A stretch of 64,000 nucleotides of DNA, taken from assembly GCA_021014325.1 (NCBI GenBank), contig CM037462.1:21906135-21970134 (forward strand), read 5' to 3'. Positions 10,250 through 23,255 of the stretch are shown one piece after another; within the stretch, counting starts at the first letter, position 1, and every line of letters starts with the position of its first letter. The position numbers and the translations under genes were made by a program. The notes under the pieces were generated by a model, which searched no databases, was not told the origin of the DNA, and saw only the letters and a program-made list of their open reading frames with translations. This DNA comes from Plazaster borealis. Its lineage: Eukaryota > Echinodermata > Asteroidea > Forcipulatida > Labidiasteridae.

Positions 10250-11944
10250 GTACGTGTACATGTATGCACTTTTTTATGTACAGTTCTTACGCATGTACAA
10301 ACAATCATAACAACCCAGGGTCATACACCCCTATGCACACAAACAGAATGTCATGAAACACAACAACAGAGGGGGCTAGCACAGTTTGACTGCCGTGCTC
10401 ATCAGCTGAGTGACAAGTCTATGCAACAGAGGGCAGCAAATATTACCACTGGACACAATATGGGTGCAGCACACGCTTAGCATCTCTGAACAGTCACTCA
10501 AACTGGCTGTGTAATGAATTCATAACCTGTGCATGAACTTATTTTCAGGATCAGAATATATACTGTGCACTACTGTACTAAGTTATAATTGCAAATCTAC
10601 AAACCTGCATAATTTGACTCGACAATTCCATGTAAACAGTCTTGCCCAAGAAAATCAGGAGCAAACCCAAATTTAAAAAACCCATAAAAAGATCTTCTTC
10701 TGTCAACATACGTAATGAGTTTATACTTTAAAAATATATACATTTTCCAGATTTTGTATTGCGGGTGTCGGAAGGACAATGCCAAGTCAATGCAACACAA
10801 TGGGGCCATCGTCATTTACAGAGCAGGGCTGCCAACATTTGTATCTAGCAATCCAGGAGATTTTGTACAACAATCAGGAAGAGCTTTAGAATTCAAGGTA
10901 ATGGGGAAAAAGTTTCCATAATTGGGGAGATTTTCAAATTTGTTCATCAGAACATGGAAAGATTGGTTTATTTTCAAGGAACTTTCTGCAGAATCAGGGA
11001 GAGTTGGCAGATCTGACAGAGTATTGTTTATGCAGCTAAATATCGTCAGCATAAATCTAGGCAGAGGTCAAAGGTCAGAATCCACATTATTCAGCGGAAG
11101 TGGGACTGTTAGTTTTGAAGAATGCATTTCATTAATAACTACACATTTCTCCTGTGAACTAATGAAGAAAAAAAAGTAATTGAAATCTTTCTGTAGGCCC
11201 CTCTGGAAATAACATCTCCAAAGATTGTATCAAGAAAAATCATCAACACGCATTTTGTTCTTTTTCATTTTTAAGTGAGTCAGCATCTGTTTGCTCAGCA
11301 AAATTTTTGTTAATAAGATCTTGGGCTCAGTATTGGCAGACCGCTAGAGCGTAGATTTAAAATTACTCTAGCAACTCGGGCGTACAATGCCGCAAGGGCC
11401 AAGGGAAAAAGCCTGCTGTTTTATGAGGAGATATATCATTCCAACTGTTAAGATGGTCCGACGTGTTTATTTTTGCTTGGCTGTTTAATACGGTTGTCAC
11501 TTTTTCTTTTTGTTATAGAGTCATGCATGACAGTTATTAGTACAAAAATAGTTTCGATGGGGAAACAGTTTCCAACAGTTATTTTAGAGTTTCAAACTTT
11601 GTTTTAGGTGACAAGTTTATTATAAAAATTACCCTGAAAGATTTAAAGATCATTATTAACTCATTCATCTGACTTAGAAGTACGCTTTAACTAAAATATT
11701 GATACAACATTTTTATTTTCTGTTACTAATTTCCCTTAATTAATCATACTTTTTTTAAAGCTTACAACAGAGTTTCCCAAATCATGATACATTACATTTT
11801 ATTATGCATACATCTCTTTTTCTTTGTCCTACCAAAGTTACCCTTCAGAGACTATTCCATTTCTGTATTATTATCAAATACTGTATTCGCGGTGTGTGAC
11901 AAATGTTAAGTTATTCATTTTCGACCCAATTTTTCAGTATCAAA
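10250..11944. other. Gene-free stretch with a possible small MITE
   Basis: At about 10826-11015 the outer ends GGGCTGCCAAC and GTTGGCAGA are inverted, which suggests a short non-coding DNA element. Nothing else is recognisable; open frames here are short and lie on both strands of the same low-complexity sequence. Confidence 0.4.
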
Positions 11945-12190
11945 ATATATGGATAAGAAAACAAAAAACATAAATTTGATTTGATTTGATTTGATTTAAT
12001 TTGAATTTATTCGGATAAAACACAGCAAGAACATCATGAGAAAAATACATACACAGTAACAGGAGGATAACAATGGAAATAAATAAACAAAAGTAGAAAA
12101 CAAAAAAGAAAAAATGCATAAAATTATCCAAGGATAGCTCCAAAAAGCTTAGGATCCTTACAGAAAAACTGCAAAAATACCAAAAACAAA
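11945..12190 (-). mobile_element. LINE 3' end (CR1/L2-like)
   Basis: On the minus strand this reads as a LINE 3' UTR: AGCTTTTTGGAGCTATCCTTGG, then TTATGCATTTT, ending in AATAAATTCAAATTAAATC and a run of ATTTG units. The same landmarks close the LINE fragment at 19740-20166. No RT codons remain in this copy. Confidence 0.65.
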
Positions 12191-12339
12191 AAGACATTTA
12201 TAAGCACTCTTAAAACACATTTGTCCGGCATTGCTTATGACTGACTCTATATATTGTGCTTGTCTGCTTGTTTTCTGTTAGTGTGCAAAAATTCTCTTTA
12301 ATGTGCTCTTAAATTACATCCCCAGTATACTTTGATTAT

Positions 12340-12436
12340 CTAAGTATCTTGTAATGTGTGCTTTTCCAGCGCCTCGGAATATGTTTGGTCATCGATAGAT
12401 GGCGCTTTACAAGTTTTGTATTATTATTATTATAGT
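12340..12436 (+). repeat. SINE/LINE tail with ATT repeats
   Basis: The sequence GATGGCGCTTTACAAGTTTT followed by five ATT units is a typical 3' end of L2/CR1-mobilised SINEs. The upstream body is not recognisable. Confidence 0.5.
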
Positions 12437-13963
12437 AAATCAAGCAATTTAAAGAATGTAATCATTTCTTTTTCTTCTTGTGGACCAAAGCAAGCCTCCT
12501 GGAGGGCTACTTTAAAAAACGTGACGAATGAATTCTAAAAGTCGTGCAGCACCTACATGCGCTGATCACGATGCTTGCCTGCACTCCAGCAATTGATTTC
12601 TTGTTATTGAATTCCTGATCATAATGCTGTGATTGAGCTTCAAGTAGTGTACATCACAACAGATCAACTTAGAATAATCAGGCGTAAATAAATAGAACAG
12701 CGACTTATTGTATACTGTGTTACAGATATAAGTTGACCTAAAATTGTTCACATGAATGGAAGCACTCACAGCCTGAGTTTGGGGAATTTGTTTTACTCAT
12801 AGAGTATCTAGATTTATATGGGAGTTGAGGCATTGCATGGTGAGGTATCAATTCAATGTATATTCGGTTTGCAGTAACACCATGTGTTTCTACTTTGCTG
12901 AGTAGAATTTGGTCTTTGAGAACTTGTCTTGCTATGTATGCTACTGCCGCGAAGTAGATTTCGAGACTATTCTTCTGGCGCAGAGTATCTAGATTAGCTG
13001 CAATTTTTTTAAAGAGGGGCTCCAGGATGTTTGGAAATATTTAGCTTTTGCATTTTTCCAATAGATGGAGTCCCCAAGAAATATAAAAAATTATTATGAG
13101 TCCCTTACCTCACGCTAAAACAGGGTAAAAATGTCTTTTCCTCGAAACACTCCCAGCCTGAAATCTGAAAACTGAACCCCGCGACGAGGAACTCATGATG
13201 TCACCGGCGCCTAGTTAGTTTTGACCTGTCTGTATGAATCATGCACTGAGCTAACGCAAATACACCGCAAAACTTCACCATTTGCAATCAATACGGCCAT
13301 AAATGTGACTTTTTATAGGACGATCCAACAGGCAAATAATCAGCAAGCCAATTACAATGGATTTATGATTTGGGGGTTTTCGTTCTTTGAGAGGCGAGGC
13401 GATTCCGCAGCTCGGCTTGATTTTCAGTACATGTACATCGCTCTACACGTCAAATTCAACCCTAACATACATGTAGGCCTACATGTACACACACAGCACG
13501 GCGATTCCTGCGAAACAGCAACAACGCAGACCGCAGCATTATCACGGGGCAGACCCCTATAACATGTATAATACACAACAGAAAGAAAGAGTATTTTACT
13601 GTATGATGTAAGTTTGGTTTCTTCTTAAATTTTGCTTTGTTTTCCAAGCAAAGAGACATTTATGTGTGTGTTTATAATGCTAACCGTGAGTTTTTAGCCG
13701 CCAACGACGTCAAGGGGTCAATGCATATCATTATCATAGATAAACAGTTTTTGACATTCGGCTGAAAAAGCCGCGCGGAGAGGTGCATTTTTGACTTGAA
13801 TTCTTTATTACTAAATGCAAGATGGTTATTAACCGGTATCTACGATGTCTATTCGACCATAAAAAGGTAATAACTCAAATATTGAGAGCATCCTAGAGCT
13901 GCTCTTTAAATAATAACAGTAATAGAAGTGTCAACTAAGCTCTTTTACATTTAACTTGTATGT
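12437..13963. other. Gene-free stretch
   Basis: No exon, RNA gene or complete mobile element is supported. 13380-13560 is locally CpG-richer and holds GTACATGTACATCG and related palindromes. The open frames there lack splice or domain context. Confidence 0.45.
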
Positions 13964-14112
13964 TTAATGGGCTCAAGTTGGCTTAGTGGTTTCTCTCCCT
14001 GCCTTTCACCTCTGTGGACCCCGGTTCGAATCCCCCCTCATACCAGAGCCTTGTGTGGGTTGGCTTTTCAGTCCCTACCTCATTGCACATGTAGGTTTCC
14101 CCTATTTGGGGT
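13964..14112 (+). repeat. SINE family C, truncated
   Basis: The tRNA-like head has an A box (AGTTGGCTTAGTGG) and B box (GGTTCGAATCCC), followed by GGTTGGCTTTTCAGTCCCTA as in the full copies at 16968 and 26897. The 3' half is missing. Confidence 0.75.
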
Positions 14113-14115
14113 TTT

Positions 14116-14480
14116 CAGGGCTCGAAATTTACCATGGACCGCAACCCAGAGCCCAGTGATTTTAGCATCGGGCCAGTAAACTCTGATGACTGGACAAGTC
14201 CGGCAGTCTAGTGTTTGTTTTGTTCAATTGTTGACTTCCAGTCTAATAAACACCTTACAATTCTGTTGAGTATTGAATACCTATTACCCATAATACAAGT
14301 AAGATAACTCTTTTCTTACAGCCTGTTCAAATTATAACAGTTCATATCTTTAACTGCGTACCGGTAGGGTTTTTTTCATTTCAATTCTGGTCTTGTAAAA
14401 AATATTCTGGTCCAGTAAACATTCTAAGACTACAAGCCCAAGAGTCTTGTTGATTTTTTCCCCTAAAATTCGAGCACTGC
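14116..14480 (+). mobile_element. AGGGCTCGAAATT-family MITE
   Basis: The ends CAGGGCTCGAAATTTA and TAAAATTCGAGCACTGC are inverted repeats about 365 bp apart. The internal landmarks CCAGTGATTTTAGCATCGGG and TTCTGGTCTTGTAAAAA recur at 23256-23684 and 25675-26052. It is non-coding and lies directly behind the SINE. Confidence 0.8.
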
Positions 14481-14658
14481 TTTTCCTCCCACATCTAAAA
14501 CATTTTCTCATCATTTTTGTTGGATGTTAAAGAGTGTGTACATGTACAACATTTGTTGTAAGGTTGAAAATATAAATGTTCACAGATTTGCACATAACTT
14601 ACATGATATAAAGATGGTCACGGTGGAAAACTTCCCTGAAATATTTGCTTGAAATGCA

Positions 14659-15443
14659 ATTGGGCAATTCCACACTAATGGGCCAAAAGATAACTTTGTA
14701 AGATAGGCATGTGAGAGCGAGACAAAAGTGACTATTTTGTTACAGTCTTTTCCTTTACATTTTAAATCTGTTTATGATTGTTCCTGGTAAAACATTTTTA
14801 AAAACCTTGGTGACCTCTAGGAATTACAAGGTCATTTGAAATGTGTTACGTATGTAACAAAGACAGACATATGGCCTGGAAAGTAAAGAAAGAATTTGAA
14901 AACAATTACAAAATATTGTGTTAGTAACTTTCCTGACTCTTAAAGATTGTAAGCAATGAAACTGAGATGTTGCTGTGGGTATTAAGGCAATAAAAATGGG
15001 AAATAAGTCACGTACGAACAATGGACAGACACTTTTGTGACAAAATTCTGTCCTTGTTTGTACGTAGACATTTGTTTTTAAAACTTAAATTTCTTAAATA
15101 GCCAGGGAAGAAAATTTCTTAATTTTGGCTGGTAACTATCCCTAAGGGTCTGTAGAATTGGTATCTGGACAACATTGGGCAATACATTTATTTTAGTATA
15201 ACTTCTATCAAATGATAACCAAAATGTCTGTCCTTGTTACGTACGTATAAATCTTGAAGACTTATCCTTCCAGTTTCTTAAATACTCGGTCATTTACCTT
15301 CTTTTTTTGTTAACCACAATCCTCATGTGATTCTGAATGTACACAGACAAAAATACATGACAACGTAGTTCATTTTGTTACTACTATCCAACATTCCCCT
15401 CCCGTGTCACACTTTTGTGCCCATTAGTGTGGAGTTGCCCAAT
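14659..15443. mobile_element. 785-bp inverted-repeat element
   Basis: The ends are imperfect inverted repeats of about 30 bp (TTGGGCAATTCCACACTAAT at the left and ATTAGTGTGGAGTTGCCCAA at the right). Inside, several inverted and direct copies of a GTCCTTGTTACGTACG-like block lie near 14845, 15010, 15050 and 15230. No transposase frame is present, so it is a non-autonomous DNA transposon. Confidence 0.7.
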
Positions 15444-15568
15444 TAGCCTTTTTGAGATATGGTGGACATTATAGGAGTGCACTGTTTGGTTTGGGTGTAT
15501 ACAGACAAATTTACCCAAATCTAATAGCGTCATAGTATCGTGTCCACCATATCTCAAAATGGCTTATA
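15444..15568. mobile_element. 125-bp palindromic MITE
   Basis: The left arm AGCCTTTTTGAGATATGGTG and the right arm CACCATATCTCAAAATGGCT are inverted repeats of about 25 bp. It abuts the larger inverted-repeat element at 14659-15443. It has no coding capacity. Confidence 0.75.
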
Positions 15569-16967
15569 GTTTTTTTGGAAATGAGTAAAACAATTAGTAT
15601 TTATCGTTGGTGATAAAATCCGATGTTTGAAAACGGTGAAAATATATAATGGGTTTTTTCACTGTTTCCTCATGACTTGTCATGTTTTGTCATGTATATG
15701 TTGGGTCACATCAAGTATCAAGTGTGGATACTGGTCTTTGACAATTACCAATGTTGTACATTTGCCTTAATGAATAAATACATGTAAATGTATTTGTGTA
15801 CAAAATGTATACGTGTATAAAAGACAGCTTGAACATTGTCCCACCAAAATGTCTGAGTTTAACAGGGTGATCAAGAGACACGTCCAGACAATCCCTCAGG
15901 CTAAAATCATGTACAGCATACATAAACAATGTTATCGTATAAATTGATATTATGCGAAACAGCTGAGTATGGCCGAGTTCATGTATACGCCATAATCAAC
16001 ATTTAATCAACATTTTTCCCACTGTAGATCACGACTGTCAAAACCAACCGACCATGTGAGCTACATCAACATACAGTTCATGTTTTTCATACCACACTTT
16101 TAGTCAGAAATGAGTGTACTATGTACCGTGCAAAGAGAGGTTCATTGTACATAATGTATTGTTATAGCGTGGTAATAGTTTGTGAATTTTATTGGTCGAG
16201 AGCCCATCACGTCATGTGCCTCAAAAGACGCATACATGGCTCAGGGGAACAAGAGCGATGTACATGTACCCCACGGGGTACATTACCATGATTGTTCGCA
16301 CTGTTGGTCATCTCCACAGCCTTGTACAGCCATGTACAAACAATGTTGCATGTTACATGGATTTTGTACATTGACCATGGCATATTGCGAAAGTTTTCGT
16401 ATGTTTTTTGTTCCAAGAAAAAAATAAAATATTAATTCTTTTCGCGGAAATCAGGCCATGCACTTCAAAGTAAATGTACATTATATTGATTCAAATTACT
16501 CAAAAGACATTAAGTGCAATCATTATCAGATCGATATTGTACATGTACATATATATGGATCTATGTACATGAACCTTATCTCTTAGGCCATGCTTTTTTT
16601 ATTGGTAATTTGATGGAGGTCATTCACCACTTCATCAGCCACTAGTGACTAGCATAACCTGAAAAAGGGTGTCTCCAAATAATGAGCTAAACAACCTTCC
16701 AGTGAGGTGACAGGGACAGCAGAAAAAAACCTCTTTTCTTTCCTCTTTTTTGTTATCACTTCCTAGTGCTGTCAACTATTAGTCAACCTTGAACAGTTGC
16801 AGTCATTCACCACAATACACAAAAAGGCTTACTCAGCACTGGAACCACTTCAGAGTGCGAGGTCGTTTGGACAGTTATTTAACAACTTTTACAAAAAATG
16901 TGGATACAAAATCAGGAAATATCAGGAAGTGTGAGGAATATTCATAATTTATGTTTTAAAAAAAACA
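15569..16967. other. Gene-free stretch rich in GTACATGTAC
   Basis: 15700-15760 keeps a remnant of the TTAA-family element (ACTGGTCTTTGACAATTACC). 16250-16570 holds many TGTACATGTAC-type palindromes. No exon is supported. Confidence 0.45.
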
Positions 16968-17240
16968 CCACGAGTGGTCGAGTTGGCGTAGTGGTATCTA
17001 TCCTTGCCTTCCACCTCTGGGACCACAGTTCGAATCATGCCGGGGCACTTGGATTGGGTTTTCAGTTCCTGTCTGAGTGCATTGCTTTTCCCTGGTGGAA
17101 TAATTCTCTGGGTTTTCCCCCCACCTCTAAACTGAAACTTCCTTCCTTGTCTTCTCCCCATTGGGTTTTTGGCAAGTACAGTGATAACGTTCGCTTTTCT
17201 GAGAGTCCTTGGCTTCACAACCAAAATAAATGAAATGAAA
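16968..17240 (+). repeat. SINE family C, full length
   Basis: Pol III A box (GAGTTGGCGTAGTGG) and B box (AGTTCGAATCATG) are followed by a body with GGATTGGGTTTTCAGTTCC, TTCTCTGGGTTTTCC and GCTTTTCTGAGAGTCCTTGG, ending in a short AATGAAATGAAATG tail. It matches 26897-27180 along its whole length. Confidence 0.85.
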
Positions 17241-17548
17241 TGTTCTACTGATGTGTACCTTATTTTAAATATTTGTGTCTTATATTTGGTTTTACCACAG
17301 GGTAAACTCAAATAATATTCTTGATCCCTGATGCAAGTATTGCATCTTAACAGTGAACGAATTCCCAGATACACAAAATGTATCAGTTGCTACTCAAAAT
17401 TCATCCTTTGCTACTCAACATCAGTATTCAGTGTGGGTAAAACATAAATGTTTTGCTATGCAAAATTGCTGGACAAATTTATTCCAGCTGCATAGTATTA
17501 AATTTGCTTTACAAACAGTACGCTATACTTGAATGTAGAGAACAACTA

Positions 17549-17955
17549 AGGGGTCTTTCACAGTTATCAACATTTTAACATGCATACAAACTGTACACTT
17601 TTTCAACTAAGTAAAAGTGTATGAAGAAAAATGTTGTTTTTTTCACACTATTCTACATAGAGGTACTTGTATGAATTTCATGCAAACCCTGTTTATTACG
17701 AGCACAGATATAATATATCAAAAAAGTACATATCTTAAACAAAATACTGTAATTTCCTGAGTACAAGACGCAGCTTATCTGACTTTCAAAAGGTAAAAAA
17801 AAAAACACTGAGAGGGCCATTAAGCATTGTTTTTATAGTTCTAAATTTTTTCAGAAAACAAAAGCGTACAGCCAGCATTAACCCCCTCCCTCCCAGCGTA
17901 CTGTTTCTTTGTACACTTGTGAAAATGTTGATAATTGTGAACGGCCCCTAAGTTG
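17549..17955. mobile_element. 405-bp inverted-repeat MITE
   Basis: The left end CTAAGGGGTCTTTCACAGTT and the right end AATTGTGAACGGCCCCTAAG are inverted, and the match continues inward through ATCAACATTTT. It is non-coding. A run of A at 17795 lies inside. Confidence 0.75.
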
Positions 17956-18261
17956 GTTAGTTGTGGCAGTGGTCCTTTCTCTATGGTTGTGGTGTGCTGT
18001 GAATTTAGTAAAATTTTAAGCAGTTTGAGAAACTGACAGACAAACTTGACATCACTGAAACTTGGTAGGCCTTAGCCTACTGTTTATGTGTATGCATAGA
18101 CATAAGCCCGGTTTATACTTCACAAGAAGGGGAATGCGCTGTGAATTTCCAAAGCGGTGAATTCATGATTGTAAACACGAATAATTATCTAGGTATGGGT
18201 GAATCCCAGTCGTCGCAGAATGCATGTTATAATTTTGAAAAGCAGTTCTTCCAAACTGTAT

Positions 18262-18400
18262 GGCCATATCCGAATTGGCGACTACAGCTATGGCTACGAC
18301 TGTTGCTAAGGGTGTTGCTAAGGACGTCTTATTCTTCAGTGCATGATGACGCAGAAATCTAGCCATAGCCGTAGCTGTAGCTGCCAATTCGGATACGGCC
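18262..18400. mobile_element. 139-bp hexamer-core MITE, copy 1
   Basis: The outer arms GGCCATATCCGAATTGGC and GCCAATTCGGATACGGCC are inverted and continue into arms made of GCTACA-type hexamers. A copy of exactly the same length lies at 29922-30060. TAT flanks both sides and may be the target duplication. Confidence 0.85.
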
Positions 18401-19534
18401 TATCATGCCAGTTGATAAAAGAGTTTGCTCCTTGCTGCCTGTCTGGTTCCCCTTTTCGTATTGCTATTTTAAAGCGCTTCTGTGAATTCTATACCCAAGC
18501 ACCAGTTTGTCCAAATTGTAACAACCCAAAGTGTTCCCTCAAGTGGTGCTTCACACTCCTAAGGAGCTGAGATGGTTTCAATAATGCTTTAAGGCCCAAT
18601 AAACAGGGGTAGTAGTAGTGTAAGGTGCTTTGGTATGATCTGATGATGCCTATTGTAATTATCATTATTGAAACGAGAGATGTTGTTGTTTTTCTTTTTT
18701 TCTGACATTAATGTCCCTCAATTTCCCTGCAATCTCTGTATAGCAAATCCAAAGTGATCGCTATGAATAAGGGACCAGACTTTTTTCCTCACAACCTCAC
18801 TTTCATTTGAATGCAAAATACCAAAAAATGGCTGCCCTTTTAAAGGGAAAAACAACCTTCACGTGTTAAATTGCGATGAGGAAAAGTGCACTGATATTTT
18901 GTTACAGTCCTTTGATGCAAGAATGATTGCAGAATTGATCCAAGGGCCTAGACGTAATTATGCAATAATATGAAAATGCGATAATATGAAAATGCAATTA
19001 TATGAAAATTTCATTTTCAAGGTCTCTCAAAAGTATTGTCCATCTGAACGTCTGGCACACACCGTAAGACTTAAGTGTTGTTATATATCGATAAAATATC
19101 ACTATATTTTGCAGCATGAATAGCAGCATTCATGCATGGCACAATGATAACTTGTTATTCAACACTGTAGGGTAAACTAAAACCAATTTTTATCAAAGTA
19201 AGAAATTGATCGTCCCTGCTTCATTTTGGCCGATTGTGTTTTTTATAAATGAAAATAAGCTTCATAATTTTCATTTGTATGTAAATATACAGATTTTACA
19301 TTATGATGAAAACAAAAAAAAGTGGATTGGTAAATAAAAAAAATTAAACAAGGTCTCTTTTAATCCAGAAACTCACTGTCAAAGTCATGAAAATAGTATT
19401 TGAAAACTACCATATGGTAGCCATGATCGAAACAAACGAGTGCAAATCCCCTTCTGTTGATTTCTATAAAAGTCTGCTGGATGGCATGTTTATTAAAAAC
19501 TAGAGGATGGAAATGAATTTACTCTTTAGCAAAA
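18401..19534. other. Gene-free stretch
   Basis: No exon or RNA gene is supported. The sequence is AT-rich, with repeated ATATGAAAATGC-like runs near 18965-19010. Confidence 0.4.
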
Positions 19535-19687
19535 CCTGCGATGTGCAAAGCAAAAACGAGCAGGAAACCGGTTGCAAAATGGCTACGTTTTACATGGTAT
19601 TTTGGCTGGTAATCCTTTTGTGGTAAGCAAAATTATGTTGTGCTTTGCAAATTGTTGCTTTAGCACCCCTTCGAAAATGGGTCCTGG
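19535..19687. mobile_element. GGGCCC-family MITE remnant
   Basis: Landmarks shared with complete copies at 58132 and 61758 are ACCGGTTGCAAAATGG, TGGTATTTTGGCTGGTAA and TTGTTGCTTTAGCA. Both GGGCCC ends are decayed. Confidence 0.55.
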
Positions 19688-19739
19688 ATGATTGGTTTAA
19701 ACACAATTTTTTTCACACGTATTAATTTAATACATCATT

Positions 19740-20166
19740 GGTTTTCAATGTTTTCTATTCATAACAGGTGTACCCAGGACTGGAGGTGTTACACATTTTT
19801 GTCATTTTTTTATACTGGAATTCATGAATGGAATCTAAATGAATGGAATGGAATCTACTTCTTAATATCATCAAACAGTCAGACAATAATCATCAATTTA
19901 AAAGGGCAGTGAAACAACATCTCTCCTCTCAATCTAATTTGTAACAGTTTTTTAACATTTGATTACCATTCTTCGCTTTTTCCTATGCAATTTTTCTTGT
20001 TTTGTATTTTATTTGTTTGTCTTCAAATTTTTTTTAGGGACCCTGATGGAAATAAGCCGTGTTTTAAAAAGCTTTTTAGGGCTATCCTTGGCTTTTTAAT
20101 CAGTTTACTTGTTATGCATTTTCTCTGTACATGTTTGAATCTAATGCCAAATAAACGAAATCAAAT
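19740..20166 (+). pseudogene. LINE 3' end with RT C-terminus
   Basis: At 19849-19944 the plus strand encodes a short peptide that begins WNLLL, contains HQFKRAVKQHL and ends SSQSNL before a stop. That is the typical end of CR1/L2-type LINE reverse transcriptases. A 3' UTR follows with GGGCTATCCTTGGCTTTTTA and ends at AATAAACGAAATCAAATTAA. This is a 5'-truncated, dead copy. The related 3' end at 11945-12190 lies in the opposite orientation. Confidence 0.65.
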
Positions 20167-22740
20167 TAAACACAAAGGTATGAATGTTAACTGTAACATC
20201 CCATGCTTTAACAATGTGTACAGTCTGCAAGTTGCGACTGATAACATTGTGCATAAATGTACATACGGCGTACATCAGGTCTGGTTTTTGCACAATTATC
20301 TATTCAAGCTCAACATTTACATTACAGACAGTCACTGTGCACGTTCGTTCGCAGACACACAGTAGCATTTTATCAAGCACAGATAAAAATCATTCAGATT
20401 GCCTTTTCAGCCCAGAGGACATTATTGCCACCAACTGCAAGTTTACAAATGCCAGACATCCTTGCAATGGGCAGCCATTACTGGTTGAACACAAATCCTG
20501 ATGAGTTTTTGTTGAACTCTCCCCAGGTTGTCCAGCTGATGTCCTTGGTTACTTGAAATCATCAGTAGTTGGTGATGAATCAAATCAAAGTGGACATTGT
20601 GTAACTCCATTTAAGCTAAGGGGTTTTAAGCCAGGCCATACAAAAATAAACATATGTTTCATGGGCCTGATTAATTAAGGTAGAAGATATAATTGCTACA
20701 AGTATCAAAAAATAATAATACCTTTATTGAATTGTTAATGGTTTTCCATAAAAGCCTACATGCACATTTAACCAAATTGATCACAAAATCCCTGGGAATG
20801 ATGTTTGTGACAACCATCCCAAAATATTAAGTTCATCAAAATCATATTCGGTTATTATGCGACCAACAAATCAATTAATGTCGCAAGTCTTACATACAAT
20901 TGAAATATACATGTATCTGTATCATTATTTTGAACATGAATCGATAGACGTGACAAGCCTAAACAGCGCCCTCACTGAGGTCAAAAGGAGACCTCTCATT
21001 GGCTTGTAGTTTTGAGCGTCACATAGAAGCGTGCACATCTCCATTGTTTATCCTTACCCGTATGGAAACCCTGTTCACCCATGACTGCGAGGAATGCAAC
21101 TTGACATCGTCCATGCAAATCAGATATCAGACACTCATTGTTAAGGAGTTGGAGAGCAGCCGCACTCCTTAACTTTGTCCGAGTGCAAAAATTAGCACTC
21201 CTTAAAATTGTATGTGATTTTAACAATCTTTGGGGGGGAACCACAGAATAATATCCAAGTCAAACAAATTTAACTAAGGATGTGGTATTTGTTTGCTTTG
21301 ATAATGTAACAAAAACAAAAATCCGACAATCCAACCCCGCCATGAATTGTCAGAAACACTTTAAAAATTTAGATATTATAAGAACAGTCGGATTATATAA
21401 AAATCATGTTGTAAATTCACTTTTGATACTGAAATGTAAAGTTTCACTCTGTGGCGTGCAAAGTGCTCTTTTCAATCATTTAATGAGAGCAGATTATAGC
21501 TTTCCTTGTACAAGCTTTGGGTAAAATGAAACAAAATATAAAGAAATATTTTATCATAAAATATTCACAAAACAAACTCAAAAGGGTAGTGGGTACAAAC
21601 CACAACAACAGATGTTTACAATAACTTTAGTTATAAACATGTTGATCTATCTGTGTTGTTAATAAACCAAATCTTTTACTGGTCGGTTGTCGCCACTGAA
21701 ATGAATTTTGTAAATGTGTATATTTAAAAAGATTACACTGTGTATATGCGCCCCCCCCTAAAAATCTTCATCAAATATTTAATCATTTTTGAAAGATACA
21801 TTTTTCATCAGGTCTAGCCACTGCCTCCCTGTTCAATCGGCATATGTAATTAATAAACTGTTCCCGAAAAAGTGTATCAATCCTCAGACATCCAGTTTAA
21901 AATCTGCCCAGGACAAGGAAAACAAAAAAAACCTTCAAAAATAAATTGATACAAACCAAGTGACCACGACACGAAATCCTAATATTGACTTCTGAAATGT
22001 CAGAATAAGAATGTACAAGATGAAGTTACAGAAAATAGAGAAGGAATATACAAAAAAATCCACATAATCTTCCTCTTCAAGACGTGTATAAGGAGGTTTT
22101 TTCAGCGGTGCTCACAGAGCCAAAAACAGGGCGATATGATTACTCGCGGGGATTTCAACTTGCTTTGTCTGTTAGCATTTCATAAACCATCAATCTTAGG
22201 CAATGTTTTCCGAGCTAGGAAGAAATCCCTAGGCGCCTCAGCTAGAGTACATACGGCAGGCAGGTGTGTTAACAAGTGATCTAGTTTTCTAAAGCAGAGT
22301 TGGACGATCTGTCTTGCATTGATTTGACAGTTTCACCTACTTCCTGTGAGGTAATTACTCAAAGATTGAAGTAAGATTTGAGAGAATTAGTCTAGGTAGT
22401 TAATTGGAAATTGGCTATCAATCAACACCTGTCTTGTTCGAGGGAAATTAATTATTACCTGACGTTCATAATTAAAGTTATACTTTTTTTGGGGGGGGGG
22501 GGTTACTTTTTAAGAGTACAATGTATAACTCATGCCATACTTCTTGTATTCCTGAAACATGTGCATGTAGGCCTATCATATTATTAAATCATTGGTTTTG
22601 GAAAAAGTTACCTCATAGCCAACCAATTTGTGGCAATTTCATCACATTTGGTGATTAGGTTTTTAGTGATTTCAAATAGTTCATATTTTTTCTCAGATTT
22701 TGTTCAAATACATTCTTATTTTGATTTCAGCGATCAAAAC
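20167..22740. other. Gene-free stretch
   Basis: No exon is supported on either strand. AATAATAATACC at about 20710 may be a reversed LINE/SINE tail. G runs occur at about 21229 and 22491-22503, and a C run at about 21751. Confidence 0.4.
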
Positions 22741-22895
22741 AGGGCTGGAATTACACGGAGGTCATTGCCTCTGTTGTCCCTGGTCTTGGCCTTGGTGCCC
22801 CCTCAAAGTTTCCCATGGACTTAAAGATTTTCCAATGGAAGTGCCCTTTGCAAAATGAAAATGGCCTTGCCCTCTCAAAGATGAAATTCCTGGTC
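22741..22895 (+). mobile_element. AGGCCTGGAATT-family MITE
   Basis: It starts AGGGCTGGAATTACACGGAG and ends GATGAAATTCCTGG. The middle carries GGTCTTGGCCTTGGTGCCCC and GATTTTCCAATGGAAGTGCC, shared by all copies. Confidence 0.8.
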
Positions 22896-23255
22896 TGCAC
22901 CACCCTCTAGTTTTGTGAAAACAGTTTATGTTTTGTCCGGGATTTTGCAATGTCTACATTCTGTTTTTTAATTGCGGCAATCAAAATAAGCTGTGGTCCT
23001 TCAAATGCTATTTTCTACTTGGACACTATTTCAGACGGAAACATTTCCCTGGAGGATTGATATGAAACAACATTCATGAGACCCCATGGCTTACACTAAT
23101 GAGGTGATGGTTTGGCCTTCCTCAAATCCAGACATTATTGATCTCCGACATTAGATATAATTTATCACATTGCAATCATCTTGGATGAGTTCCCTGTATT
23201 CAGTAGCGATCAATGACAGTGACTCGCAATACAAAGAGAAAAGCCAGACTAGTCT
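22896..23255. other. Gene-free stretch
   Basis: I see no recognisable element or exon in these 360 bases. Confidence 0.4.
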
